Source: an uncultured Lachnospiraceae bacterium (GTDB lineage Bacteria > Bacillota > Clostridia > Lachnospirales > Lachnospiraceae). Taken from it: a stretch of 46,809 nucleotides of DNA. Shown piece after piece: positions 22,507 to 31,177 of the stretch. The notes beneath the pieces are model-generated. The model ran no database searches. It was not told where the DNA came from and saw nothing but the letters and a program-made list of their open reading frames with translations. The translations under genes were made by a program, and so were the position numbers. The stretch is taken from positions 1 through 46,809 of the forward strand of contig CANRFZ010000020.1 of assembly GCA_947630025.1 (NCBI GenBank), written 5' to 3'. Within the stretch, counting starts at the first letter, position 1, and every line of letters starts with the position of its first letter.

Positions 22507-24576
22507 ATGGAAGACATCTATATCTCGGAGACGGACCGGGAAGATCTGGAGAAGGAGCGGTACGCCCTGGCGATAGGGCGGATCGGCGGGATTGCCGGCG
22601 AGTCCGGCTGCCCGGCGGAGGTGCAGCGGTATTTCGTCAGGATGGCGGAACTGGTGCAGCTGGCCGACCACACGTGGAAGATCGTGGAGGACGGCAGCCT
22701 GCGCAGGATGAATCTGCCCGAACTGCAGCGGCTGAACCGCGAACTGTATGAAGATATTCTGCCGGAGCATTACGGACAGAGCTATGCCAATCCGGACTAC
22801 GCCGTAGATCGACTGGGCGAGTCAATAGGCAGGCAGCTCTCGTTTCTGTGCGCGGAGCTGCGCGGCATCATCCCGGCGGTGTTTGAACAGAACCGGTTTG
22901 ACATGGTGATCCGCATGGAGCTTCTGCTGGAGGTCTATCAGGCGTTTGTGAGCGGAACGCCGGAGGAGATTCCGCAGATGCTCTACTGGTATGTGAGCGA
23001 TTATTATGAGCCGGAGGCGCAGGAGCGGACGGCGCAGATGGTGTGTCCGGAGCAGGATTTCGCCACGCGCATCGTGATGGACAGCGATCTTCATGATCTG
23101 CGGTATCTGTACTATTACGGCGAGTATGTCACGGACAGCGAGCTGCGGACGGCCATGCACCTGAACGGGATGCCGGAGGAAAAGATCGGGCTGATGGCGG
23201 ATACCTTCACGGAGGGATACCGCATCGGCTTTGCGGTGGGCAATAAGGACATCTCCCTGAAAAAAACGGTCAACATCCGCTATGCGCTGGGATTCGAGCG
23301 GATGATACGGCGGGCGGTGCAGAATTTTGACCGGATCGGTCTACACCCTACGATCTACCGCGCCGGAAGCAGCATCTTTCAGGGGAGCAACGTTGAAAAG
23401 AACGGATATTTCGGCGCGAACCCGAACAAGCAGTTCGACTATGACCACCGGGAGGACATCGCGCTGATGCTGGATGGGCTGCTGGTGGAGCGCAGGCTGG
23501 AATGCCAGCGGAACGCCTATGAAAAATATAAAGAGCAGGCGGCGGTATTCGGCGGGCCCGCGGTGGCGGAGATTTTCGGCGAGAAGCCCTTTGTGCCGGA
23601 GACGAAGCCCGGCGCCTGCAGGCTGAGCGACGCGCAGCAGAAACTTTCCGTGGAATACGCGGGCAGGGCGGGGCTATTGCAGAATGCGTACATTCCCGGC
23701 GAGGAGCGGAGTTTTACGATTATCGCGTTCCCGGTGCCGGATATCGGCGAAAAGTACGAGGAGATTTTTGACGACATCGTGCGGATCAACACGCTGGACT
23801 ATAAGTTGTATCAGGGCATCCAGCAGCGGCTCATAGACGCGCTGGATCGCGGATCGACCGTCCGAGTCAAAGGCAGCGGCGGCAACAGGACGGATCTGAC
23901 GGTGCGGCTGCACACTCTGCGCGACCCCGCGAAGGAGACCAACTTTGAAAACTGCGTGGCGGATGTGAATATTCCCGTGGGCGAGGTGTTTACGTCTCCG
24001 GTGCTGGCGGGCACGGAAGGGATGCTGCACGTGACGCGGGTATTCTTAAACGGGCTGGAATACAGGGATCTGTGGCTTCTGTTTGAGGACGGCATGGTGC
24101 GCGATTACGGCTGCGCCAACTTTCCAACCGAGGAGGAGAACCGCAAATATATCAAGGACAATATCCTGTTCCACCACGACACGCTGCCTATCGGCGAATT
24201 TGCCATCGGCACCAACACCACGGCTTATATGACGGCGCACAGATACGGCATCGAGGACAAGATGCCGATCCTGATCGCGGAGAAGACAGGGCCCCACTTC
24301 GCGGTGGGCGACACCTGTTATTCCCACACGGAGAACGTGCGCGTCTACAACCCTGATGGGAAAGAGATTATCGCCAAGGATAACGAAGTGTCACTTTTAC
24401 GTGACACAGATGTCAGTAAGGCATATTTCCAGTGCCACACGGACATTACGATTCCCTACGACGAGCTGGGAGAGCTATATGCGTTGACTGACGGGGGCGA
24501 AAAAATTCCGATTATCCGAGACGGTCAATTTGTGCTGGATGGGTGCGGGGAACTGAACCGGGCGTTTACGGCATAG
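22507..24576 (+). CDS. M29-like aminopeptidase with long N-terminal domain
   Basis: About 689 residues. The C-terminal 300 or so residues resemble M29 metallo-aminopeptidases: GEVFTSPVLAGTEG, LPIGEFAIGTNTTAYMTAHR and LIAEKTGPHFAVGDTCYSHT contain the expected Glu and His metal ligands. The first 370 or so residues are unusual for the family (ordinary M29 enzymes are about 410 residues in total) and look helical. The start is uncertain: ATG at 22507 is 12 bases after GAGG, ATG at 22495 directly follows it, and the frame opens at 22432. Probably cytoplasmic, releasing N-terminal amino acids from peptides. Confidence 0.82.
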   Translation: MEDIYISETDREDLEKERYALAIGRIGGIAGESGCPAEVQRYFVRMAELVQLADHTWKIVEDGSLRRMNLPELQRLNRELYEDILPEHYGQSYANPDYAVDRLGESIGRQLSFLCAELRGIIPAVFEQNRFDMVIRMELLLEVYQAFVSGTPEEIPQMLYWYVSDYYEPEAQERTAQMVCPEQDFATRIVMDSDLHDLRYLYYYGEYVTDSELRTAMHLNGMPEEKIGLMADTFTEGYRIGFAVGNKDISLKKTVNIRYALGFERMIRRAVQNFDRIGLHPTIYRAGSSIFQGSNVEKNGYFGANPNKQFDYDHREDIALMLDGLLVERRLECQRNAYEKYKEQAAVFGGPAVAEIFGEKPFVPETKPGACRLSDAQQKLSVEYAGRAGLLQNAYIPGEERSFTIIAFPVPDIGEKYEEIFDDIVRINTLDYKLYQGIQQRLIDALDRGSTVRVKGSGGNRTDLTVRLHTLRDPAKETNFENCVADVNIPVGEVFTSPVLAGTEGMLHVTRVFLNGLEYRDLWLLFEDGMVRDYGCANFPTEEENRKYIKDNILFHHDTLPIGEFAIGTNTTAYMTAHRYGIEDKMPILIAEKTGPHFAVGDTCYSHTENVRVYNPDGKEIIAKDNEVSLLRDTDVSKAYFQCHTDITIPYDELGELYALTDGGEKIPIIRDGQFVLDGCGELNRAFTA

Positions 24577-24615
24577 CATCTATCGCGCGCGGCGGAAAAG
24601 ATGCTGAAAAGATGG

Positions 24616-24644
24616 TTGCGCATTGACGGAAAATCTAGTACACT
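24616..24644 (+). promoter_or_regulatory. Promoter candidate of the purE-purM-purN-purD genes
   Basis: TTGCGC and TACACT are separated by 17 bp, 70 bases before purE. No purine riboswitch was recognised in the short leader. Confidence 0.5.
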
Positions 24645-24713
24645 AAAGATGGATATTGCGCTGAAATGACACAACATATTGTGTCGGTGGCGGACGAAAG
24701 ACGGAGGGAAGAT

Positions 24714-25223
24714 ATGGCACAGGTAGGTATTGTGATGGGCAGCGATTCCGATATGGCCGTGATGTCCAAGGCGGCGGATATATTGGAAGATCTGGGGATT
24801 TCCTATGAGATGAGGATCATATCGGCGCACAGGGAGCCGGATGTGTTTTTTGAATATGCCAAGAGCGCGGAGGAGAAGGGCTATAAGGTGATCATCGCGG
24901 GTGCTGGCAAGGCGGCGCATCTGCCGGGGATGTGCGCGGCGATCTTTCCGATGCCGGTCATCGGCGTTCCGATGAAGACTTCCGATCTGGGCGGCGTGGA
25001 CTCGCTATACTCCATCGTGCAGATGCCTTCGGGGATTCCGGTAGCCACGGTAGCCATCGGCGGCGGCCAGAACGCAGGCATACTGGCGGCGAAGATTCTG
25101 GCCACATCGGACCCGGCGTTATTGCAGCGGCTGAAAGATTACACCCGCAGCCTGAAGGAGAGCGTACAGAAGAAGGACGCGAAGCTGCAGGAGACGGGCT
25201 ACAGGAATTATCCGGCGGGCTGA
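24714..25223 (+). CDS. purE: N5-carboxyaminoimidazole ribonucleotide mutase
   Basis: A 169-residue enzyme that converts N5-CAIR to CAIR in purine synthesis. VGIVMGSDSDMAVM, the catalytic-histidine segment IISAHREPD and AGAGKAAHLPGMCAA are all present. GGAGGGAAGAT upstream supports the ATG at 24714; a longer open frame from 24666 lacks such a site. First gene of the pur cluster. Confidence 0.95.
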   Translation: MAQVGIVMGSDSDMAVMSKAADILEDLGISYEMRIISAHREPDVFFEYAKSAEEKGYKVIIAGAGKAAHLPGMCAAIFPMPVIGVPMKTSDLGGVDSLYSIVQMPSGIPVATVAIGGGQNAGILAAKILATSDPALLQRLKDYTRSLKESVQKKDAKLQETGYRNYPAG

Positions 25224-25332
25224 CCGCGGAAGATGCTGCAGACGGCAGACTTTTAGGCACAAGACTTTTAGTATTTTAGCAATACATATAGAAGCAATCA
25301 ACGGCGGATAACGCCTGAGAATGGAGGAAACT

Positions 25333-26358
25333 ATGGACTACAAGACAGCGGGCGTGGACATCGAAGCCGGTTACCGGTCGGTGGAGCTGATGAAACAATA
25401 CGTCAAAACGACGATGAGGCCGGAAGTGCTGGGCGGCATCGGCGGCTTTTCGGGCGCTTTCTCACTGGCCAAGATCAAGGAGATGGAAGATCCCGTGCTT
25501 CTGTCCGGCACGGACGGCGTCGGCACGAAGATCAAGCTGGCGTTTCTGACGGACCGGCATGACACGGTGGGAATCGACTGCGTGGCGATGTGCGTCAACG
25601 ATGTGGTGTGCGCGGGCGGCGAGCCGTTGTTTTTCCTGGACTATATCGCCTGCGGCAAAAACCGTCCGGAGAAGATCGCCGCGATCGTCAGCGGCGTGGC
25701 CGAGGGGTGCAGACAGGCGGGCGCCGCGCTGGTGGGCGGCGAGACGGCGGAGCATCCGGGACTGATGCCGGAGGACGAATACGATCTGGCGGGCTTTGCG
25801 GTGGGCGTCGTAGACCGCAAAGATCTGATTACCGGAGAACATATTAAGGCAGGCGACGCGCTGGTCGGAATCGCGTCTTCGGGCGTGCACAGCAACGGTT
25901 TTTCGCTGGTGCGGAAGGTGTTCGAGATGACGAAGGAGAGTCTGGACACTTATTACGACGAGCTGGGCGACACGCTGGGAAACACGCTGCTGACGCCTAC
26001 CAGAATCTATGTGAAGGCCCTGCGCGCGGTGAAGGACGCCGGCGTGACGGTGAAGGGCTGCAGCCATATCACCGGCGGCGGTTTCTATGAGAACATTCCC
26101 AGAATGCTGCCGGACGGCGTATGCGCGGTGGTGCGCAAGGAAAGCTGCCCGACGCTCCCGATCTTCCGGCTGCTGCAGGAAAAGGGCGGTCTGGAAGAAA
26201 AAATGATGTATAACACGTTCAATATGGGCCTGGGCATGGTGCTGGCGGTGGACGCGGCGGACGCGGACAGGACGGTGGCGGCGCTGGAGGCGGCGGGCGA
26301 GAAAGCTGGCATCGTCGGCGAGGTCAGAAGCGGAGAAAAAGAAACGATTATCGGATGA
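25333..26358 (+). CDS. purM: Phosphoribosylformylglycinamidine cyclo-ligase
   Basis: A 341-residue ATP-dependent enzyme forming AIR. The start [54 protein letters not shown] and [15 protein letters not shown] are family landmarks. GGAGG five bases before ATG at 25333 sets the start; an in-frame ATG four codons earlier overlaps that site. A 146-bp structured spacer separates it from purN. Confidence 0.96.
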   Translation: MDYKTAGVDIEAGYRSVELMKQYVKTTMRPEVLGGIGGFSGAFSLAKIKEMEDPVLLSGTDGVGTKIKLAFLTDRHDTVGIDCVAMCVNDVVCAGGEPLFFLDYIACGKNRPEKIAAIVSGVAEGCRQAGAALVGGETAEHPGLMPEDEYDLAGFAVGVVDRKDLITGEHIKAGDALVGIASSGVHSNGFSLVRKVFEMTKESLDTYYDELGDTLGNTLLTPTRIYVKALRAVKDAGVTVKGCSHITGGGFYENIPRMLPDGVCAVVRKESCPTLPIFRLLQEKGGLEEKMMYNTFNMGLGMVLAVDAADADRTVAALEAAGEKAGIVGEVRSGEKETIIG

Positions 26359-26367
26359 ATGGAGATA

Positions 26368-26491
26368 GTGTGAAAAATCACACTGATGTGCTGATTTTTC
26401 ACACGGGAATTTGTGCCGGAGCGTCACAAATTCCCCTGATGGCAGACGCGAATTTGAGATTCGCGTCGCCGCCGTCGCGTGAACGCTCCGG
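26368..26491 (+). promoter_or_regulatory. Three tandem hairpins with competing pairing, purM-purN spacer
   Basis: Hairpin 1: GTGTGAAAAATCA (26368-26380) with its complement at 26392-26404. Hairpin 2: GGGAATTTGTG (26405-26415) with CACAAATTCCC (26425-26435), loop CCGGAGCGT. Hairpin 3: GACGCGAAT (26445-26453) with ATTCGCGTC (26459-26467). All three stems are perfect. The loop of hairpin 2 is also perfectly complementary to ACGCTCCGG (26483-26491), just before the purN ribosome site, and the pairing extends by CAC/GTG with one bulge. It could be a regulatory switch, an mRNA stabiliser or a palindromic repeat element. Confidence 0.7.
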
Positions 26492-26504
26492 AATGAGGAT
26501 TAAT

Positions 26505-27131
26505 ATGCTTAACGTAGTGGTATGCGTGTCCGGCGGCGGCACCAATCTGCAGGCAATCATCGACGGCGTAGCCCGCGGAACAATCACCAATGTCAGACTT
26601 GCGCGCGTGATCAGCAATAACAGAAACGCCTATGCGCTGGAGCGGGCGGCCGGGGCAGGCATCGATGCGGTGTGCGTTTCGCCCAGAGATTACGGCAGCC
26701 GGGAACAGTTTCACGAGGCGCTGCTGCGGGCGGTGGACGAGGCCGGGGCGGATCTGGTCGTACTGGCGGGCTTTCTGGTGGTGCTTCCCGGCGCGCTGAT
26801 CCGCAAATACGAAAACCGCATCATCAACATCCATCCGTCCCTGATTCCGTCGTTCTGCGGCACAGGCTACTACGGCCTGAAAGTCCATGAGGCGGCGCTG
26901 GCAAGGGGCGTCAAGGTGACGGGCGCGACGGTGCATTTCGTGGACGAGGGCACGGACACAGGGCCCATCATCATGCAGAAGGCGGTGGCGGTGGAGCCGG
27001 GCGATACGCCGGAAACGCTGCAGCGGCGCGTGATGGAGCAGGCGGAGTGGGTGATCCTCCCCGAGAGCCTGAACCTGATTGCCAACGGCAAGGTGGCAGT
27101 GCAGGACGGCAGGACGGTCATCACGGCATGA
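26505..27131 (+). CDS. purN: Phosphoribosylglycinamide formyltransferase
   Basis: A 208-residue folate-dependent enzyme that formylates GAR. SGGGTNLQAIIDGV binds the phosphate; catalytic residues appear in INIHPSLIPSFCG (Asn, His) and DEGTDTGPIIMQ (Asp). GAGG six bases before ATG at 26505 marks the start; the frame is open from 26355 through the hairpin-rich spacer, but that part is not coding-like. Confidence 0.95.
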   Translation: MLNVVVCVSGGGTNLQAIIDGVARGTITNVRLARVISNNRNAYALERAAGAGIDAVCVSPRDYGSREQFHEALLRAVDEAGADLVVLAGFLVVLPGALIRKYENRIINIHPSLIPSFCGTGYYGLKVHEAALARGVKVTGATVHFVDEGTDTGPIIMQKAVAVEPGDTPETLQRRVMEQAEWVILPESLNLIANGKVAVQDGRTVITA

Positions 27132-27209
27132 CAGATAAGGAAACAGAAAGCGCAGCAGACCTAGACGGAAAAGAATAGTGCAGAAAACAGCGCAGAAGAA
27201 CAGGTCAGG

Positions 27210-27357
27210 CAGCAGAAGTCAGACAGATAAAGCAACAGACGAAAGGCAACAGAAGTCAGACAGATAAAGTAACAGACGAAAGGCAGCAGAAATCAGACAG
27301 ATAAAGCAACAGACGAAAGGCAGCAGAAGTCAGACAGATAAAATAACAGACGAAAGG
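27210..27357 (+). repeat. Four 37-bp tandem repeats before purD
   Basis: Four adjacent units (27210-27246, 27247-27283, 27284-27320, 27321-27357), each close to CAGCAGAAGTCAGACAGATA followed by AAGCAACAGACGAAAGG, with one to three differences between units. They contain few T and each ends in GAAAGG; the last copy supplies the purine-rich stretch 11 bases before the purD ATG. The rest of the 237-bp gap is similar CAGA-rich sequence without a gene. Confidence 0.9.
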
Positions 27358-27368
27358 CAGTAGAGAGC

Positions 27369-28640
27369 ATGAAAGTTTTGATCGTAGGAAGCGGCGGACG
27401 GGAACACGCCATCGCCGCAAGTGTGGCCAAAAGCCCCAAGGTGGATAAAATCTACTGCGCGCCGGGCAACGCGGGCATCGGACAGATCGCCGAGTGCGTG
27501 CCCATCGGTGCGATGGAATTTGCGCAGATCGTGTCGTTTGCAAAGAAAGAGCAGATCGACCTGACAATCGTTGGGCCGGACGATCCGCTGGCAGGCGGGC
27601 TGGTGGACGAACTGGAGGCGGCGGGACTGCGCGCTTTCGGCCCCCGGAAGAACGCGGCCATTCTGGAGGCGAGCAAGGCTTTTTCCAAAGATCTGATGAA
27701 GAAATACCATATCCCCACGGCGGCCTATGAGAACTTCGACGATCCCGAGGCGGCGCTGGCCTATCTGGAACACACGCGGATGCCCGTCGTGCTGAAGGCG
27801 GACGGTCTGGCGCTGGGCAAGGGCGTGCTGATCTGCCGGACGCCGGAGGAGGCCAGAGAGGGCGTCAGGACGATTATGCAGGATAAGAAGTTCGGCTCCG
27901 CCGGCAACCGCATGGTGATCGAGGAGTTTATGACAGGGCGGGAGGTGTCCGTACTGTCCTTTGTGGACGGCAGGACGATCCGCATCATGTCCTCGGCGCA
28001 GGACCACAAGCGGGCGCAGGACGGCGATCAGGGATTGAATACCGGCGGCATGGGTACTTTTTCACCCAGCCCGTTCTATACGGAGGAAGTGGATGCGTTC
28101 TGCCGTAAGTATATCTATCAGGCGACGGTGGACGCTATGGCGGCGGAGGGCAGGCCGTTTCAGGGCGTGATCTTTTTCGGGCTGATGCTGACGTCGGAAG
28201 GCCCCCGCGTGCTGGAATACAACGCCAGATTCGGCGACCCGGAGGCACAGGTGGTGCTGCCCCGCATGAAGAACGATATTATCGAGGTGATCGAGGCGTG
28301 CATCGACGGCACGCTGGATCAGGTGGATCTGCAGTTCGAGGACAACGCGGCGGTATGCGTGGTGCTGGCCTCCGACGGGTATCCCGGTTCCTATGAAAAG
28401 GGGTATCCGATCAGCGGACTGGAGAATTTTGCGGACAGGGACGGATATTACTGTTTCCACGCGGGCACGAAGCAGACGCCGGAGGGCATCGTCACGAACG
28501 GCGGGCGCGTGCTGGGCGTCACCGCGAAAGGGCCGGATCTGAAGACGGCGCGGGCCAATGCGTACCGTGCGACGGAATGGATCACTTTTGCCAACAAATA
28601 TATGCGCAGCGACATCGGCAAAGCCATTGACGAGGCATAG
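27369..28640 (+). CDS. purD: Phosphoribosylamine-glycine ligase
   Basis: A 423-residue ATP-grasp enzyme joining phosphoribosylamine and glycine. KVLIVGSGGREHAIA opens the N domain; VLKADGLALGKGV is the ATP-grasp lysine block; GVIFFGLMLTSEGPRVLEYN and ARFGDPEAQVVLPR close the active site. The ribosome site is weak and comes from the adjoining 37-bp repeat. Last of the pur genes here; purC, purF, purL and purH are elsewhere. Confidence 0.96.
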   Translation: MKVLIVGSGGREHAIAASVAKSPKVDKIYCAPGNAGIGQIAECVPIGAMEFAQIVSFAKKEQIDLTIVGPDDPLAGGLVDELEAAGLRAFGPRKNAAILEASKAFSKDLMKKYHIPTAAYENFDDPEAALAYLEHTRMPVVLKADGLALGKGVLICRTPEEAREGVRTIMQDKKFGSAGNRMVIEEFMTGREVSVLSFVDGRTIRIMSSAQDHKRAQDGDQGLNTGGMGTFSPSPFYTEEVDAFCRKYIYQATVDAMAAEGRPFQGVIFFGLMLTSEGPRVLEYNARFGDPEAQVVLPRMKNDIIEVIEACIDGTLDQVDLQFEDNAAVCVVLASDGYPGSYEKGYPISGLENFADRDGYYCFHAGTKQTPEGIVTNGGRVLGVTAKGPDLKTARANAYRATEWITFANKYMRSDIGKAIDEA

Positions 28641-28668
28641 CCGTCCGCCGCGGGGAATACGAAATACG

Positions 28669-28725
28669 CCGGCGGATGCAGGCAGGGATGCCTCCGGCGG
28701 GCGCAGGGCAGCGATACCGCCGGCA
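28669..28725. repeat. Palindromic region after purD
   Basis: GCCGGCGG (28669-28676) and CCGCCGGC (28718-28725) are perfect complements, with further CCGGCG-type repeats between them. No T run follows, so a classical terminator is not supported. Confidence 0.45.
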
Positions 28726-28786
28726 TCCTATTGCAATACGATAGAAATGAGAGAGAATGAGCAAGAACAGGGAAGGAGCGCGTCAT

Positions 28787-29278
28787 ATGAGCATCACCAG
28801 AGAAGAAAAGACTGAAAATTTTAGGAAAGGGCTGATGGATGTCAGTGACCTGAAAATACCTACCTATTGTTCCAAGTGCGGCGGCGTCATGGTATTTAAG
28901 GGCGTCGGGGAATACAAATGCGAGGACTGCGGTAATGTCGAGTATGACAATTACGGCAAAGTGCGCAATTACATCGAGAAAAATCCGGGTACGACGTCCG
29001 CACAGGTGTCGATGGCGACCGGCGTGTCCCAGAAGTCGATCCGGGAGATGCTCCGGGACCAGCGTATCGAGATAGCCCCCAATTCCAACGCCTTTCTGGT
29101 GTGTGAGATCTGCGGGGCGAATATCCGTTACGGAAGGTACTGCAGCAAATGTGAGACCGCATACCACAGGGATATCGAGGAGCGGGCGAGAGCAGGCAAA
29201 CATCATAAGATGACGGGATTCAGCACGGAAATCAACAAGGGCGAAGCGGGAGCGAAGCGCTTTAACTGGGATCTGTAA
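28787..29278 (+). CDS. Zinc-ribbon protein with helix-turn-helix-like middle
   Basis: 163 residues. Two CxxC pairs, CSKCGG and CEDCGN, form a zinc ribbon near residues 24-45; a helical segment follows (GTTSAQVSMATGVSQKSIRE), helix-turn-helix-like, then a second cysteine set, CEICG and CSKCE. It resembles the YvyF-type 'flagellar operon protein' family, but no flagellar gene is near and the name is not secure. GGAG eight bases before ATG at 28787 is preferred over the ATG at 28757. It could be a small transcription or RNA-binding regulator. Confidence 0.7.
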   Translation: MSITREEKTENFRKGLMDVSDLKIPTYCSKCGGVMVFKGVGEYKCEDCGNVEYDNYGKVRNYIEKNPGTTSAQVSMATGVSQKSIREMLRDQRIEIAPNSNAFLVCEICGANIRYGRYCSKCETAYHRDIEERARAGKHHKMTGFSTEINKGEAGAKRFNWDL

Positions 29279-29305
29279 GAGACATTCAAAAAAGGGAGAA
29301 GGCTT

Positions 29306-30718
29306 ATGGTACAGAAGAAGAACAGAACAAAAGCGGCAAAGAACGGTTTCTATGCGCTGGCGGCGGCAGTGGGGATGATTGCCGCGGTGTGCGGCACGTC
29401 GTTTACCAGTCTGGCGGAGGAAACGGTTAAGGTCAAAGTGGATTCCGCCGTGGTGCGGGAGAGCGCCGATACGAATAGCGCGGCGGTGGCGGGCGCGACG
29501 TCCGGCGCCACGCTGAGCGTGCAGGGAGACACGACGGATGCCTCCGGCAACGTGTGGTATCAGGTGACGGTGGACGGCAAGACCGGCTATATCCGTTCCG
29601 ATCTGGTGGAAAAACAGAGCGGGGAGCAGCAGAGCGACCAGAGCAGCCAGAGCGCGCAGGACGGCCAGACGGCACAGTCCTCCGGCGCATCCGGCGCGTC
29701 CGTTGACCCGGAGAGCGCCATGGACGCACAGTACGCCTCGATCACCACGGCGGTGGCCAAAGTCAGGACGGCGCCCTCCACCAACGAGTCCATCGTCGAT
29801 AAACTGAACAACGGTACGCAGGTCGTGGTCAGCGGCCAGACCAATGCGGCGGACGGCTATATTTGGTATTACGTCACGTTTACCGGGACGGACGGCGCGG
29901 AAAAGACCGGCTATATCCGTTCCGACCTCATGAGCTTAGGCGATATGGTGCCGGTGCCCGAGGAGACAGAGACGGACGAAAGCCAGACGGAGGAGACGGA
30001 AGAACCGGAGACGGTAGTGAACAACGACTATGAGCTGACTTATGAACAGAATGAGGACGGCGTTTATACGTGGTATGTCTATGACTATACCGGAGACGGC
30101 ACGACGGTGGAGCGCTACCAGCTCCAGCAGCTTATGGCGGTTACCAAGGCTCGGAGCGAGGAGGACGCAAAGGCGTCCAAGACGGTGGTCAAGCAGCGGA
30201 TCGCCATTATCGTGCTGATCGTGCTGCTGGTTGCCCTGACCGCGGCGGTAGTATTTATGGCGCTGCGGCTGCGGGATGTCTACTACGGCGAGGACGAGGA
30301 GGAGGAAACGCCTTCCCAGCGCAGACGCCGTGAAGAACAGGAGCAGGAAAACAGCGTAAGACGCAGGCGGAGCGAATCCGAGGAGCCGGACGCAAGGCGC
30401 AGGCAGCGCGCCGAGCAGGACGGTCAGGCGAGACGCCGCCGCGAGGGAGAAGACGATACGGCGCAGAAGCGCAGAAGGCCCGCAGAACAGGCGGATGCGC
30501 CCGCAAGACGCAGACGGAGCGAGGAGGAAGAACGGCCCGTGCGCAGAAGGCCGCCGGAGGAAGGCGCTTCCGCAGGCGCGCGCGAGGCAAGACGCCGTGA
30601 GGACGACGCGGGCAGCGATGCCGCAAAGACGGCGCAGAAGCGCAAGACCAAGAATTTTCTCGTAGACGACGATGAGTTTGAATTTGAATTTCTGAATATG
30701 GATGACAAAGACAAATAG
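29306..30718 (+). CDS. SH3-domain membrane protein with Arg/Glu-rich cytoplasmic tail
   Basis: 470 residues. A signal-like segment (FYALAAAVGMIAAVCG) is followed by two bacterial SH3 domains, around residues 40-100 (VDSAVVRESADTN, GKTGYIRSDLV) and 145-210 (AKVRTAPSTNESIV, KTGYIRSDLM). An acidic linker, a region around residue 240-260 and one membrane span (IAIIVLIVLLVALTAAVVFM) near 300 come next. The last 150 residues are packed with RRR and RRRR clusters among E and Q, ending in an acidic FLVDDDEFEFEFLN. Outside, the SH3 pair probably binds wall peptides; the inner tail may bind nucleic acid or anionic lipid. Both roles are inference. Confidence 0.82.
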   Translation: MVQKKNRTKAAKNGFYALAAAVGMIAAVCGTSFTSLAEETVKVKVDSAVVRESADTNSAAVAGATSGATLSVQGDTTDASGNVWYQVTVDGKTGYIRSDLVEKQSGEQQSDQSSQSAQDGQTAQSSGASGASVDPESAMDAQYASITTAVAKVRTAPSTNESIVDKLNNGTQVVVSGQTNAADGYIWYYVTFTGTDGAEKTGYIRSDLMSLGDMVPVPEETETDESQTEETEEPETVVNNDYELTYEQNEDGVYTWYVYDYTGDGTTVERYQLQQLMAVTKARSEEDAKASKTVVKQRIAIIVLIVLLVALTAAVVFMALRLRDVYYGEDEEEETPSQRRRREEQEQENSVRRRRSESEEPDARRRQRAEQDGQARRRREGEDDTAQKRRRPAEQADAPARRRRSEEEERPVRRRPPEEGASAGAREARRREDDAGSDAAKTAQKRKTKNFLVDDDEFEFEFLNMDDKDK

Positions 30719-30793
30719 AGACGGACGGCTCCTTTTTGAAAAATCCCTGCGCTGACGGCGCGGCTGACAGAGAAACCGAAATTTGGTGATGAA

Positions 30794-31177
30794 ATGTTTT
30801 TCGAGATAGACTTTAACAGCGATGAAGCGATCTATATGCAGATCCGCAACCAGATCATTCTGGGAATCGCCACCTCCCATTTCCAGGAGGGCGATATGCT
30901 GCCGTCCGTCAGGCAGATGGCGGAAAATATCGGCATCAATATGCACACGGTCAACAAGGCGTATACGGTATTAAAGCAGGAGGGCTATGTGAAGGTGGAT
31001 CGGCGCAAAGGCGCCATGATCGCCCTCGATGTCGATAAGATGCAGGCGCTGGAGGACGTGCGCCGGGATCTGCAGGTGACGCTTGCCAAGGCAAGCTGCA
31101 AGAATATTTCCAGAGAAGAAGTGCATTCTCTTATAGACGAAATCTATGAAGATTATCAGAAAGGGATGGATTACTGA
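30794..31177 (+). CDS. GntR-family regulator, YtrA type
   Basis: A 127-residue repressor-like protein. The winged helix covers residues 8-75 (EAIYMQIRNQIILGIA, MLPSVRQMAENIGINMHTVN, KAYTVLKQEGYV), with only a short helical tail in place of a ligand domain, which is the YtrA subclass. Its TGA overlaps the clpC ATG by one base, so it is co-translated with clpC and is the obvious candidate to control it. No CtsR, McsA or McsB gene is next to clpC here. Confidence 0.88.
   Translation: MFFEIDFNSDEAIYMQIRNQIILGIATSHFQEGDMLPSVRQMAENIGINMHTVNKAYTVLKQEGYVKVDRRKGAMIALDVDKMQALEDVRRDLQVTLAKASCKNISREEVHSLIDEIYEDYQKGMDY

Noticed and set aside
24645..24713. Purine riboswitch before purE
   Set aside because: The leader is about 70 bases and lacks the three-helix aptamer pattern.
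27210..27357. CRISPR-like repeat array
   Set aside because: The four units are directly adjacent with no unique spacers, the unit is not palindromic and no cas gene is near.
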